NCBI RefSeq assembly: GCF_017893945.1
Contig: NZ_CP054257.1
Coordinates: 2,418,001-2,482,000, forward strand
Reading direction: 5' to 3'
Source of the DNA: Treponema parvum
GTDB taxonomy: Bacteria > Spirochaetota > Spirochaetia > Treponematales > Treponemataceae
DNA length: 64,000 bases
A program made the position numbers and the translations under genes. The notes under the pieces were generated by a model. It made no database searches, was not told the origin of the DNA, and saw nothing but the letters and a program-made list of their open reading frames with translations. Every line of letters starts with the position of its first letter. Positions within the stretch are counted from its first letter, which is position 1. Below are positions 41,056 to 49,208 of this stretch, piece after piece.

Positions 41056-42048
41056 TCAATACAGCTCGGCCGTTTTCCGGACTTCCTCTTTTACCGCTTC
41101 GATAAGCTCAGCCGGGTTGAGCACGGTAACGGCGCTCCCAAAGCTCATAACCCAATGCAGCGCTTCCTGAAGCTGATTGGTTTCAAACGAAAGATACACG
41201 GTGTCGTCGCTGTTGTGCCGCAGCTGCTGCGTCGGGTGCCAGCTGCGTTCCAGAATATACGTGCCGATTTTTTTGTCGAACAAAAGCTCTATTTTCAGCG
41301 GCGCGCTGTCGGTATTCCAGACGCCGAATTCGCTGTCGAAATATTTTTTCGGGTTAAAATCTTTCGGACGCTCAAAGCGCTTTTCCGTAGTTTTCGGATT
41401 TTTCATTCGGGAAAACGCGAATATTCTGCACTCCTTGTGCTTTAAACAATAGGCAAGCATATACCAGTTCCCTTTTTGGCAGATCACGTGATAGGGCTGC
41501 GCCCGGCGAAGACGGAAGGTGTTACCGCCGAGCGATCTGTATTCAAAGGCGAGCGTGCGCTGCATCTTAAGGCTTTCAAAAACCGCATAAAAAACGCCGT
41601 TTTCTATCTGCGGCAGCGGATCGCTTATAAAGCTTAAATCGCTCGATAAAAAAAACGAATCGACGGAAACTTCTTCGGGCATCAGGTTTATAATCGTATC
41701 GAAGATATTTTTCATGGTCGATTCGAGCGGCGTGTTTCTGTACTGTTCAAGCAGCGGAATAACCGCCGATACGGCAAACAGGTCCCCTTCGGAAAGCATG
41801 ACGCTTTTTATAAAAAAGGTTGGGTCGGTATAATAATAGCCGCGCTTTTCTTCATCGTATTCAAGGGGCGCGTTGTACCGGTCGCGCAAAAAATCGATGT
41901 CGCGCATAATCGTGCTGCGCGAAACTTCAAACTTTTTACGTAAATACGACGTGTTCGGGTATTTCCCACTGCGGATGATTTCGTCGATTTTAAGGATGCG
42001 AAAAGTTTTTACTTTTTCTTCGCGGCCTTTTTTCAGCTTTTTTGCCAT
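41056..42048 (-). CDS. WYL-domain transcriptional regulator
   Basis: 330 residues. N-terminal winged helix-turn-helix (YLRKKFEVSRSTIMRDIDFLRDRYNAPLEYDEEKRGYYY) of the HTH_11/DeoR-like type. A WYL domain follows with the fold segments LAFEYRSLGGNTFRLRRAQPYHVICQKGNWYMLAYCLKHKECRIF, then a C-terminal extension domain. WYL regulators bind nucleotides or nucleic acid and often control defence or DNA-damage genes. The start ATG 42048 has no Shine-Dalgarno. An extended -10 (TGTTATACT, 42059-42064 for the hexamer) ends 10 nt before it. It probably regulates itself and the HIRAN gene downstream. Confidence 0.85.
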   Translation of the reverse strand: MAKKLKKGREEKVKTFRILKIDEIIRSGKYPNTSYLRKKFEVSRSTIMRDIDFLRDRYNAPLEYDEEKRGYYYTDPTFFIKSVMLSEGDLFAVSAVIPLLEQYRNTPLESTMKNIFDTIINLMPEEVSVDSFFLSSDLSFISDPLPQIENGVFYAVFESLKMQRTLAFEYRSLGGNTFRLRRAQPYHVICQKGNWYMLAYCLKHKECRIFAFSRMKNPKTTEKRFERPKDFNPKKYFDSEFGVWNTDSAPLKIELLFDKKIGTYILERSWHPTQQLRHNSDDTVYLSFETNQLQEALHWVMSFGSAVTVLNPAELIEAVKEEVRKTAELY

Positions 42049-42078
42049 GGCTTTTAACAGTATAACACCGATTTATAA

Positions 42079-42249
42079 AAACGCGCTATCGGTACTTCTT
42101 TCAGCGTGCCGAAAGTCGACGTAAAAGCAGCGAAGCTAGCAAAGGCTCACGGCACGGACAGCTGCACATATACTATCGATACGCAAGGTAAACGCACCCC
42201 GCACAATTTCATGTGCGATACCCCCGTATTGATAAATTCCATATTCTGA
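42079..42249 (+). pseudogene. C-terminal remnant of an unidentified protein
   Basis: An open stretch of 56 codons with no start codon at its left end, ending in TGA. It reads AIGTSFSVPKVDVKAAKLAK, AHGTDSCTYTIDTQGKRT and PHNFMCDTPVLINSIF. It looks protein-like, with no runs of rare codons, but the 5' part is missing. I cannot name the family. It separates the divergent WYL and DUF1697 genes and may mark an old deletion. Confidence 0.3.
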
Positions 42250-42266
42250 AGTATCGTGGAGCTTCT

Positions 42267-42815
42267 ATGAACTATATTGCGCTCCTGCGCGGCATCAACG
42301 TCGGCGATTCCGTCCGCATTACGATGAAAGAACTCAAAGCCTTGTTTGAAAAAACGGGCTGCACAAACGTGTCGACCTATATCAATTCCGGCAACGTGAT
42401 TTTCACGTCCGCGGACGATCGGCTTGTTATCCGTAAAACTCTCGAAAAAGAATTATTAAAAACGACCGGTACCGATATAAAAGTATTGATCAAAACAAAA
42501 GACGAAATCGATGCGATCGCCGCTGCCGTTCCTTCCGGCTGGAAAAACGACACCGAACAAAAAGCGGATGTCGCCTATTTATTCGACGTAATCGACGATG
42601 CGAAAATCATCGATGAACTTCCGATAAAAAAGAAATTTATCGACATACGCTACGTAAAAGGCGCGCTTATGTGGAATGTCAAACGCGCCGATTACAACAA
42701 AAGCCGAATCAATAAGATCATATCGTGCGGACTGTACAAAGATATGACGATACGCAATGTGAACACCGCCCGCGCGCTGCAAACTTGCATTGCCGCGGGC
42801 ATGCCAAAAGCTTAA
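42267..42815 (+). CDS. DUF1697 domain protein
   Basis: 182 residues from ATG 42267 (GGAG 5 nt before). DUF1697 signature at the N-terminus: MNYIALLRGINVGDSVRITM, then STYINSGNVIFTS. The usual C-terminal NWNTV-type region reads DMTIRNVNTARALQ. The family is common in Gram-positives and some spirochaetes and has no established activity. Cytoplasmic. No partner gene is obvious: a remnant lies upstream and a separately promoted gene downstream. Confidence 0.85.
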   Translation: MNYIALLRGINVGDSVRITMKELKALFEKTGCTNVSTYINSGNVIFTSADDRLVIRKTLEKELLKTTGTDIKVLIKTKDEIDAIAAAVPSGWKNDTEQKADVAYLFDVIDDAKIIDELPIKKKFIDIRYVKGALMWNVKRADYNKSRINKIISCGLYKDMTIRNVNTARALQTCIAAGMPKA

Positions 42816-42851
42816 TCCAAAGCCCCGAAAATACAAAAAAGCATTCCCCAC

Positions 42852-42880
42852 TTGAATAATATGAGTTAAAAATTTATTAT
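42852..42880 (+). promoter_or_regulatory. Promoter of the gene at 42886
   Basis: TTGAAT (42852-42857), 17 bp, TATTAT (42875-42880), then 5 nt to ATG 42886. Transcription is expected to begin at or near the ATG. Confidence 0.6.
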
Positions 42881-42885
42881 TAATC

Positions 42886-43440
42886 ATGGCTAAGACCGTA
42901 GATGTATTCGAGACGGATACACTTACAGAAACATTTATCGAAAAATCAGTTCTCAACGCCGGAAAGAAGATTTTGCAGGAAAAAAATATTGCAAAGGTCG
43001 AAGAATTCGCTCTTAAAATAGCGGGCGCCTTTGGAGCGAACGATTCCGTTTCAGTTTCCGAATTTGCCGATGAAAAAAAATTGATTGCCAGTTTTAACAA
43101 TAATATGACGCTTTTGATCCAAAAGACTTGGGTGGAAAAATCCGACGCGGAACTTAAAGAGCAGGTTTTATATCAGCTTGAGCAGTTTTGTTCTCTCATT
43201 GATTTTGATACGTGGAACAAAGCGTATTCTCCGTTTTTAAAAATAATATACGATGCGGTTTATCTGATGTTCGGCAGTCAGGCAAAACAGGAAGATTTTC
43301 TTGAATACGCTTTCCGCATAGATCCCGAATTCGGGATTTTTTGGTGGTATATCCAGCTGCTGCCCCAAGAGGCGGATTGGACGTCGGAAAAATGCAGGAT
43401 TATAATTTTATTGGGTATGTATTTTCTGGCTAATTACTAG
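42886..43440 (+). CDS. Protein of unknown function
   Basis: 184 residues, not recognised. It begins MAKTVDVFETDTLTETFIEK. The predicted structure is mostly helical, with an aromatic-rich C-terminus (FGIFWWYIQLLPQEADW) and a hydrophobic last segment (IIILLGMYFLANY). No signal peptide. The N-terminal part is acidic with Ser and Val repeats (NDSVSVSEFADEKK). It has its own promoter and terminator, so it is a single-gene unit just upstream of proA. Confidence 0.6.
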   Translation: MAKTVDVFETDTLTETFIEKSVLNAGKKILQEKNIAKVEEFALKIAGAFGANDSVSVSEFADEKKLIASFNNNMTLLIQKTWVEKSDAELKEQVLYQLEQFCSLIDFDTWNKAYSPFLKIIYDAVYLMFGSQAKQEDFLEYAFRIDPEFGIFWWYIQLLPQEADWTSEKCRIIILLGMYFLANY

Positions 43441-43452
43441 AATTCGACAGTC

Positions 43453-43486
43453 CGGAGTTTTACAGCTCCGTTTTTTTATGTAAAAT
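43453..43486 (+). promoter_or_regulatory. Overlapping terminator and proA promoter
   Basis: CGGAG-ttttacag-CTCCG followed by TTTTTTT (43453-43477) terminates the upstream gene. The loop contains TTTACA (43459-43464), which is 16 bp from TAAAAT (43481-43486), and ATG 43495 follows 8 nt later. Terminator and promoter share the same DNA. No Shine-Dalgarno precedes proA. Confidence 0.6.
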
Positions 43487-43494
43487 GGTTAAAT

Positions 43495-44763
43495 ATGGAT
43501 ATTACGGCTGTCTGCAACGGTTTGCGAAAAAGTTCAAAGATATTGGCAGGGCAAACGGCAAAACAAAAAAACGACGCCCTCGCTTCGGTCTGTAAGGCTA
43601 TTGAAAAACGTCGAAAAGAAATTCTTAAAGCCAACGAAAAGGATATAAACAAGGCCTCTCTTGCGGGAATGAGCGGAGCGCTCATAGAACGGCTTTCTCT
43701 GGACGATAAAAAGATCGACGGAATAATAAACGGCATACGGACAGTCATAGCGCAATCGGATCCGATAGGAGAAGAGATTTCCGGGTGGAAGATGCCCAAC
43801 GGGATATATATCCGCCAAATCCGTGTTCCGATCGGAGTAGCCGCCATTATTTACGAGTCGCGTCCTAACGTAACGGCAGATGCGTTTTGTCTTGCTTACA
43901 AAAGCGGTAATGCGATCTTATTGCGGGGTTCGTCTTCCGCGCTTTTTTCAAATAAAGAAATAATAAGAGCGATAAAAGAAGGACTCTCATCTTGCCCGGA
44001 CGGCGTTTCCGGTGCGGTGGAGCTTGCGGATTGTTCGGATCGAAGCGACGTTGACCGGATACTTAGCGCCGTCGGCCTGATCGACGTAGTTCTGCCGAGG
44101 GGCGGCGAAGGCCTTATAAAAACGGTTGTGGAAAAAGCAAAGATTCCCGTCATTCAGACGGGGAGCGGCGTCTGTCACATTTACGTAGACAAAACGGCGG
44201 ATCATGTAATTGCCGCCCGTATTGCGGAAAATTCCAAAATACAGCGTCCAGGTGCCTGCAATGCCGTTGAAACCGTTCTCGTTCATAAAGATGAAGCTGA
44301 TGAATTTCTGCCGCTTTTGGAAAGGCAGCTTGCAGGCCGGGTACAGCTTCGCGCCGACGGAAGGGCTTTTGAAATTTTGCATACAGAATCTCAAAAAAAC
44401 GGAAGGGATTGTGTAATAAAAGCGGATGATAAAGATTTCGGATTTGAATTTTTAGATCTCGTTTGCGCCGTAAAAACGGTGGATTCTTTGGAAGAAGCCG
44501 TTTCGTTTATAAATGAACACGGAACGAAACACTCGGATTGCATAATAACCAATGACCTTGTCAGTGTCCGTAAATTTCAGCAGCAGGTAGACAGCGCCTG
44601 TGTTTATGTAAACGCTTCCACTCGCTTTACGGACGGAGGGGAATTCGGGTTCGGAATGGAACTTGGAATAAGCACTCAAAAACTTCACGCACGAGGCCCC
44701 ATGGGGATAAGAGCTCTTACGACTACAAAATTCCTGATTGACGGAGAAGGACAGATCAGATGA
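43495..44763 (+). CDS. proA: Gamma-glutamyl phosphate reductase
   Basis: 422 residues, full length. It reduces gamma-glutamyl phosphate to glutamate semialdehyde with NADPH, the second step of proline synthesis. Family segments: VPIGVAAIIYESRPNVTADAF, ILLRGSSSALFSN, VVLPRGGEGLI, the catalytic Cys region IQRPGACNAVETVLVHKDE, and the C-terminal FTDGGEFGFGMELGISTQKL. The stop overlaps the proB start by 4 nt. With proB and proC it forms a complete glutamate-to-proline operon. Confidence 0.97.
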   Translation: MDITAVCNGLRKSSKILAGQTAKQKNDALASVCKAIEKRRKEILKANEKDINKASLAGMSGALIERLSLDDKKIDGIINGIRTVIAQSDPIGEEISGWKMPNGIYIRQIRVPIGVAAIIYESRPNVTADAFCLAYKSGNAILLRGSSSALFSNKEIIRAIKEGLSSCPDGVSGAVELADCSDRSDVDRILSAVGLIDVVLPRGGEGLIKTVVEKAKIPVIQTGSGVCHIYVDKTADHVIAARIAENSKIQRPGACNAVETVLVHKDEADEFLPLLERQLAGRVQLRADGRAFEILHTESQKNGRDCVIKADDKDFGFEFLDLVCAVKTVDSLEEAVSFINEHGTKHSDCIITNDLVSVRKFQQQVDSACVYVNASTRFTDGGEFGFGMELGISTQKLHARGPMGIRALTTTKFLIDGEGQIR

Positions 44764-45608
44764 GCGATTCGGGAAACGGAAAGATACTTGCCGAAGTTGT
44801 ATCGCGGTCAAGAAAGATCATCATAAAAATCGGCAGCAATACGCTTGCAAAAGAAGACGGCACTGCAAATTTTGAATTTATGCAGAGCTTTTCCGCACAA
44901 TGTAAGAATTTGATAAACAGGGGAAAACAGATAGTGTTGGTTTCTTCCGGGGCGCAGGTAAGCGGTATTTCAACTATATCCGGCTGGGCTCATAAAAGGG
45001 ACGTACATTATCGGCAAGCTTTGTGCGCCATAGGGCAGGTCGAGCTTATGAATAACTGGAGAAAAGCCTTCGGCGAACAGAGTTTGCACATAGGTCAGCT
45101 TCTTTTAACAAAGGACGATTTTGCCGACGATCACCGCACTTTAAATATCCGAAATACGTTGTTCACGCTTGTAGACGAAGGCGTTATTCCCATTATAAAT
45201 GAAAACGATTCGGTTTCTTTTGACGAAATCCGTATAGGCGATAACGATAATCTGAGCGCTTTGACGGCAATTTTGTGGAGTGCGGATTTGCTCATATTGT
45301 TCAGTGATATCGACGGAATATACACCGATAATCCTAAGACGAACAAGGATGCAAAACTTATAGAAACCGTGAGCGACATAGAAGATCTTAGGAAAAATAT
45401 AAAAATCGGAAGCGCGAACGATTTCGGTTCCGGGGGAATAGAAACCAAGCTTCAAGCCGCCGAAAAGACGACATCATACGGAATTCCGATGATCCTGGCT
45501 AACGGAAAACAAAACGACAGCCTTGAGCATATTGCCGACGGGCGCGGAAAAGGAACATTATTTTTGGCGGATGAAAAATGCCTTATCCGCGCGGTCGGAA
45601 GAGGATAG
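44760..45608 (+). CDS. proB: Glutamate 5-kinase
   Basis: 282 residues. It phosphorylates glutamate at the gamma-carboxyl, the first and feedback-regulated step of proline synthesis. It has the amino-acid-kinase domain only: IIKIGSNTLA, LVSSGAQVSG, IPIINENDSV, then ILFSDIDGIYTDNP and GGIETKLQAAE. The C-terminal PUA domain found in E. coli ProB is absent, giving the short form common in many bacteria. Its ATG lies inside the proA stop (ATGA), so translation is coupled. Confidence 0.95.
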   Translation: MSDSGNGKILAEVVSRSRKIIIKIGSNTLAKEDGTANFEFMQSFSAQCKNLINRGKQIVLVSSGAQVSGISTISGWAHKRDVHYRQALCAIGQVELMNNWRKAFGEQSLHIGQLLLTKDDFADDHRTLNIRNTLFTLVDEGVIPIINENDSVSFDEIRIGDNDNLSALTAILWSADLLILFSDIDGIYTDNPKTNKDAKLIETVSDIEDLRKNIKIGSANDFGSGGIETKLQAAEKTTSYGIPMILANGKQNDSLEHIADGRGKGTLFLADEKCLIRAVGRG

Positions 45609-45645
45609 TATTCGGCCGATTTTATAACACAATTTGGGAGGAAGT

Positions 45646-46458
45646 ATGAAAGATATTGCAAACATTACGATAGGCTGTATAGGGGCAGGAACAATGGGAA
45701 GCGCGCTTTTAAAAGCTATGACAAAAATCATAAGACCTGAAAAAATATTTGTTTCTTCCCTTAATTTTGAAAACGCAAAAAAGTTTTCCGATGAAACGGG
45801 ATGCACGGTTTGTAAAACCAATACGGAAGTTGCTTCTTTTTCGGATTTTTTATTTTTGGGAGTAAAACCGTCCGTAGTCTTTCAGGTTTTAAACGAAATA
45901 AAGTCTTCTTTAAGAAATTCTTCGGTCATAATATCAATGGCGGCGGGAATCCCTCTTGAAAAACTCCAGACGGCGGCAGAAGGTTTTTCCGTCATGCGTA
46001 TAATGCCTAACATGAGCGCGCTCGTGGAACAGGCGATAACGGCTCTGTGTTGTTCCGCCGACGTATCTGCAGACGACATTGAAGTTGTAACAAAACTGCT
46101 TGAATGCGCGGGCAGGGTAGAAAATGTCAGCGAAAGTCTGATGGACTGCGTTACGGGCGTAAGCGGCTCAAGCCCGGCGTTCGTGTTTATGTTTATCGAA
46201 GCGCTCGCGGATGCGGCCGTGCGTTACGGAATGCCGCGTCAGCAAGCCTATGTCTATGCGGCGCAGACGGTAAAGGGAGCCGCTTCAATGGTATTGGAAG
46301 ACGGAAGATGCCCGGCTGCATTAAAGGATGCCGTTTGTTCTCCCGCCGGCACAACTATAGAAGGGGTCGCTTGTCTTGAAAAAAACGGGTTTCGAAGCGC
46401 GGTTATAGAAGCCGTCAGCGTTGTCTGCGATAAGGCAAAAAACCTGAGCAAAAAGTAA
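45646..46458 (+). CDS. proC: Pyrroline-5-carboxylate reductase
   Basis: 270 residues from ATG 45646, with GGGAGG 5 nt ahead. It completes proline synthesis by reducing pyrroline-5-carboxylate. N-terminal NADPH fold TIGCIGAGTMGSALLKAM, then FLGVKPSVVFQVL, MRIMPNMSALVEQAITAL, and the C-terminal signature TVKGAASMVLEDG and AVCSPAGTTIEGVACLEKNG. It is third in the pro operon. A GC-rich hairpin region (46459-46570) separates it from the convergent acetyltransferase gene. Confidence 0.96.
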   Translation: MKDIANITIGCIGAGTMGSALLKAMTKIIRPEKIFVSSLNFENAKKFSDETGCTVCKTNTEVASFSDFLFLGVKPSVVFQVLNEIKSSLRNSSVIISMAAGIPLEKLQTAAEGFSVMRIMPNMSALVEQAITALCCSADVSADDIEVVTKLLECAGRVENVSESLMDCVTGVSGSSPAFVFMFIEALADAAVRYGMPRQQAYVYAAQTVKGAASMVLEDGRCPAALKDAVCSPAGTTIEGVACLEKNGFRSAVIEAVSVVCDKAKNLSKK

Positions 46459-46570
46459 GAGCCGTAAAGGGCGGCCCGGAAACGGCCCCGGTATGGCGCG
46501 CTATTTTGGCGGCGGTTCGGCTTTGCCCGCATTCCGGGCTGCCTAAAAAGTTTAATTTCCTGGGCAGGCC

Positions 46571-47431
46571 TTAAACAACATCGTAATAATAAGCTATCGT
46601 GTAAGCGGCGATCTCTTTAAAACCGCATTTTTTATATAACTCATACGCATTCGTGTTTTTGTCTTTTACAAAGAGGACGCAGTTTTTTTGATTTGAAAAA
46701 AGAAAAGAAATGAGGCTTTTTAAAACGGCGAAGGCAAGTCCTTTTCTGCGGTGTTCGGGAACGGTGTATATCCCGCCTAGCTGAGCCCATTCCCAAGAAA
46801 GCGAGGACGTTGCGGCTTTTGCAACTGCGGAACCGTCTTTTGTAAAGGCTGCAAATATATATTGCTCTTTCATTCGGCCGGAAAGCATGTATCGGCAGAT
46901 CACAGGATCTGCCTTGCGCCCGAAAGGCAAAACTTCTTCTTCCTGGTACGCTGTTTCCAGAGGCAAAATATTTAAAATATCCGCTTGCGTGCAGCGCCTG
47001 ATTTCCACGTCGATAAGAGGCTGAAAAATTTCTTTTTCGCTTTCACAAATGCCGTTATTCTTTAACTCCATCAGGCGGTAAGAATTCTTTATTTTATATT
47101 TTACATTGTTTATTTTTTCGAGGGCTGAAATGAGATATTCCGAGCCGAGAGCTTCGCCGTTGATGCCGGAAACGGAATGTTTTTTCAATATTGCGGCGGC
47201 GTCATTTTTTAAAAGATCCGTTTGAAATTCTTCGGGAATATAATGCATGAGCATATTCCCTCGGGATAAAGCGATAACGCCTTTTACTTCGTCTTTTATT
47301 CTGCTGCAAAGCGCATAAATGTAAGTTTCTTTTTTTTTCAAGGATTGAATGAGGGCTACGCAAAAAGGTTCGTGTTTTTTTAAAAAATCATTTAAGGCTT
47401 TATCTTCACGGTCTATAGGAATAAAATTCAT
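46571..47431 (-). CDS. GNAT family N-acetyltransferase
   Basis: 286 residues. The C-terminal half is the GNAT fold, with the acetyl-CoA loop in GGIYTVPEHRRKGLAFAVLKSL and the last strand LFVKDKNTNAYELYKKCGFKEI. The N-terminal half (PFCVALIQSLKKKETYIYAL) resembles a degenerate second GNAT repeat or a substrate domain, as in DUF4081-type acetyltransferases. The acceptor substrate is unknown. Its start overlaps the stop of the GGDEF-EAL gene by 4 nt, so the two are co-translated; any signalling link is speculative. Confidence 0.82.
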   Translation of the reverse strand: MNFIPIDREDKALNDFLKKHEPFCVALIQSLKKKETYIYALCSRIKDEVKGVIALSRGNMLMHYIPEEFQTDLLKNDAAAILKKHSVSGINGEALGSEYLISALEKINNVKYKIKNSYRLMELKNNGICESEKEIFQPLIDVEIRRCTQADILNILPLETAYQEEEVLPFGRKADPVICRYMLSGRMKEQYIFAAFTKDGSAVAKAATSSLSWEWAQLGGIYTVPEHRRKGLAFAVLKSLISFLFSNQKNCVLFVKDKNTNAYELYKKCGFKEIAAYTIAYYYDVV

Positions 47432-49155
47432 AAAGCTTGCGAAGGCAAAGATTTTGCAAGATAAAAGCCTTGTATGGAATCGCAGCCCAATTCTTTTAAA
47501 AGATCGAACTGTTTATCTGTCTCAACCCCTTCGGCTATTACTTCAATGCCCAATCTGTGGGACATATCTATTATCGCTTTTACGATATTTACGCCGGATT
47601 TGTCGTGGGGAATGGGATCTATAAAGGATTTGTCTATTTTTAAAAGATCAAGGGGCAAAAGACGCAGGTAATTAAAAGACGAATAACCCGTTCCGAAATC
47701 GTCAAGGGCAATCTGGATTCCCATATTATGTATGGCGGTCAGTTTTTCTATGACGGAATCAAAGGAATTTATAGCGATCGATTCCGTGACCTCGATTTCA
47801 AGTTTATCCGGCGGCATACCGGTTTCTTTCATAATCGAAGCCAAATTTTCAATGAACAGCGGATGTTCAAATTGCACCGCCGAAATATTAACCGACAGCA
47901 AGGGAGAGTTATACATGTCCTTTATGATTTTAAGGTATTGATTTATGCTTTCCCGCAAAACCCACTTTCCGAACGTTATGATGTCGCCGTTTCTTTCCAT
48001 GATAGGAATAAAGACTGAAGGGCGGATGTAGCCGAAATCCTTTGAGGTAAAATAAGACAGAACTTCAAATCCGCGAAGCTCTTTCGTATCGGTATTGAAT
48101 TGCGGCTGGAATAAGAGCGAAAAAGTTGAAATTTTTTGATTTTCATCTTCGTCCAGATCCTGAAGCGGCATTATGCCGCTGTCAAGATCTTCCAGCGTGT
48201 AATGAATATCCGTTTCCAGAGCGATGCTCTTTCGCAACGTGCTGTTAAAAATGACGCTGCGGTTTTTACCGCGCTTTTTAGCTTCGTACAAGGCCATGTC
48301 CGCATATCGAAGAATTTCAGAATCGTTTTGCGCATGCTCCGGAAAGCGAGCAATACCTATGCTGCATGTTACGGAATAATTTTTATTCTTGTATACGAAC
48401 GGCCGTGTTATTCCGATTTCTATTTTTTCAGCTATTGAAAGCAGCTCTTCATCCGTTTTAGATCCGGAAATTATTAAAAGAAATTCGTCGCCGCCCATAC
48501 GCCCCAAAAGCATGTCCGGCTCTACATGGCAGGAAATATTGTGCACCGCTTCCTGTAAAAAAATATCGCCTATCTTATGTCCGAGGGTATCGTTTATGAC
48601 TTTAAAATTATCCAAGTCAATAAACATTATTGAAAAAGGCGAAACGGAGGCTTGAGGATCCGTCATGTTTTTAAGCGTGTCGGATATTTTTCTTCTGCTG
48701 GCAAGACCGGTCAATTCGTCCGTATAGAGAAGCTGCTCCATTTCGATTTTTGACTTGTTGAACTGGCAGAGTAAATTCCTTTGCCGGTAATAAATGAAAA
48801 ATAAAAAAACGGCGGCAGCTAAAGGATTTAAAATTCCCGGAAGAACGAATATGTTATATTTAATCAATATTGCAAGCGCAAATAAAAATGGGATTCCGTT
48901 TAAAATCTGTATAAAGACAAAACCCCTGCATCTAAAGTTTAAGATCACAAAGCAGAATATGAATGTGAGAAACAGGCTTGAAGCGGAAAAAAATGAAAAA
49001 ACAAACTGTATTCGGCCGTTATTTAAAAGTTCCTGCGCGGCGGCGCCGTTGAGCTGCATAAAGAATATGTAATGTGCAAAAAAAATAAGAACGGCCAGAG
49101 AAATACGTGCAAGGAGAAAATCTTTGTTATACGGTTCGTTATTTACTATTTCCAT
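47428..49155 (-). CDS. Membrane GGDEF-EAL protein (cyclic di-GMP turnover)
   Basis: 575 residues from ATG 49155; GTG 49161 is an alternative, 7 nt after TATAAT (49169-49174). About 150 N-terminal residues form membrane helices (ISLAVLIFFAHYIFFM and others). The diguanylate cyclase domain has an intact RMGGDEF but no RxxD inhibitory site before it. The EAL domain has EVL instead of EAL (GFEVLSYF). It keeps VNISAVQF, LEIEVTESI, LDDFGTGYSSFNYL, LKIDKSFI and EGVET, so phosphodiesterase activity is likely. A dual-domain enzyme making or degrading cyclic di-GMP at the inner membrane. Confidence 0.9.
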   Translation of the reverse strand: MEIVNNEPYNKDFLLARISLAVLIFFAHYIFFMQLNGAAAQELLNNGRIQFVFSFFSASSLFLTFIFCFVILNFRCRGFVFIQILNGIPFLFALAILIKYNIFVLPGILNPLAAAVFLFFIYYRQRNLLCQFNKSKIEMEQLLYTDELTGLASRRKISDTLKNMTDPQASVSPFSIMFIDLDNFKVINDTLGHKIGDIFLQEAVHNISCHVEPDMLLGRMGGDEFLLIISGSKTDEELLSIAEKIEIGITRPFVYKNKNYSVTCSIGIARFPEHAQNDSEILRYADMALYEAKKRGKNRSVIFNSTLRKSIALETDIHYTLEDLDSGIMPLQDLDEDENQKISTFSLLFQPQFNTDTKELRGFEVLSYFTSKDFGYIRPSVFIPIMERNGDIITFGKWVLRESINQYLKIIKDMYNSPLLSVNISAVQFEHPLFIENLASIMKETGMPPDKLEIEVTESIAINSFDSVIEKLTAIHNMGIQIALDDFGTGYSSFNYLRLLPLDLLKIDKSFIDPIPHDKSGVNIVKAIIDMSHRLGIEVIAEGVETDKQFDLLKELGCDSIQGFYLAKSLPSQAL

Positions 49156-49208
49156 GCTCACAATGATAATTATAGAATATATAACATAAAAAAACTATAA
49201 TTTTAGCG

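Noticed and set aside
42079..42249. Hsp20 fragment, because VPKVDVK also occurs in Hsp20 at 37799
   Set aside because: The similarity is limited to seven residues, and the rest of the remnant does not resemble alpha-crystallin.
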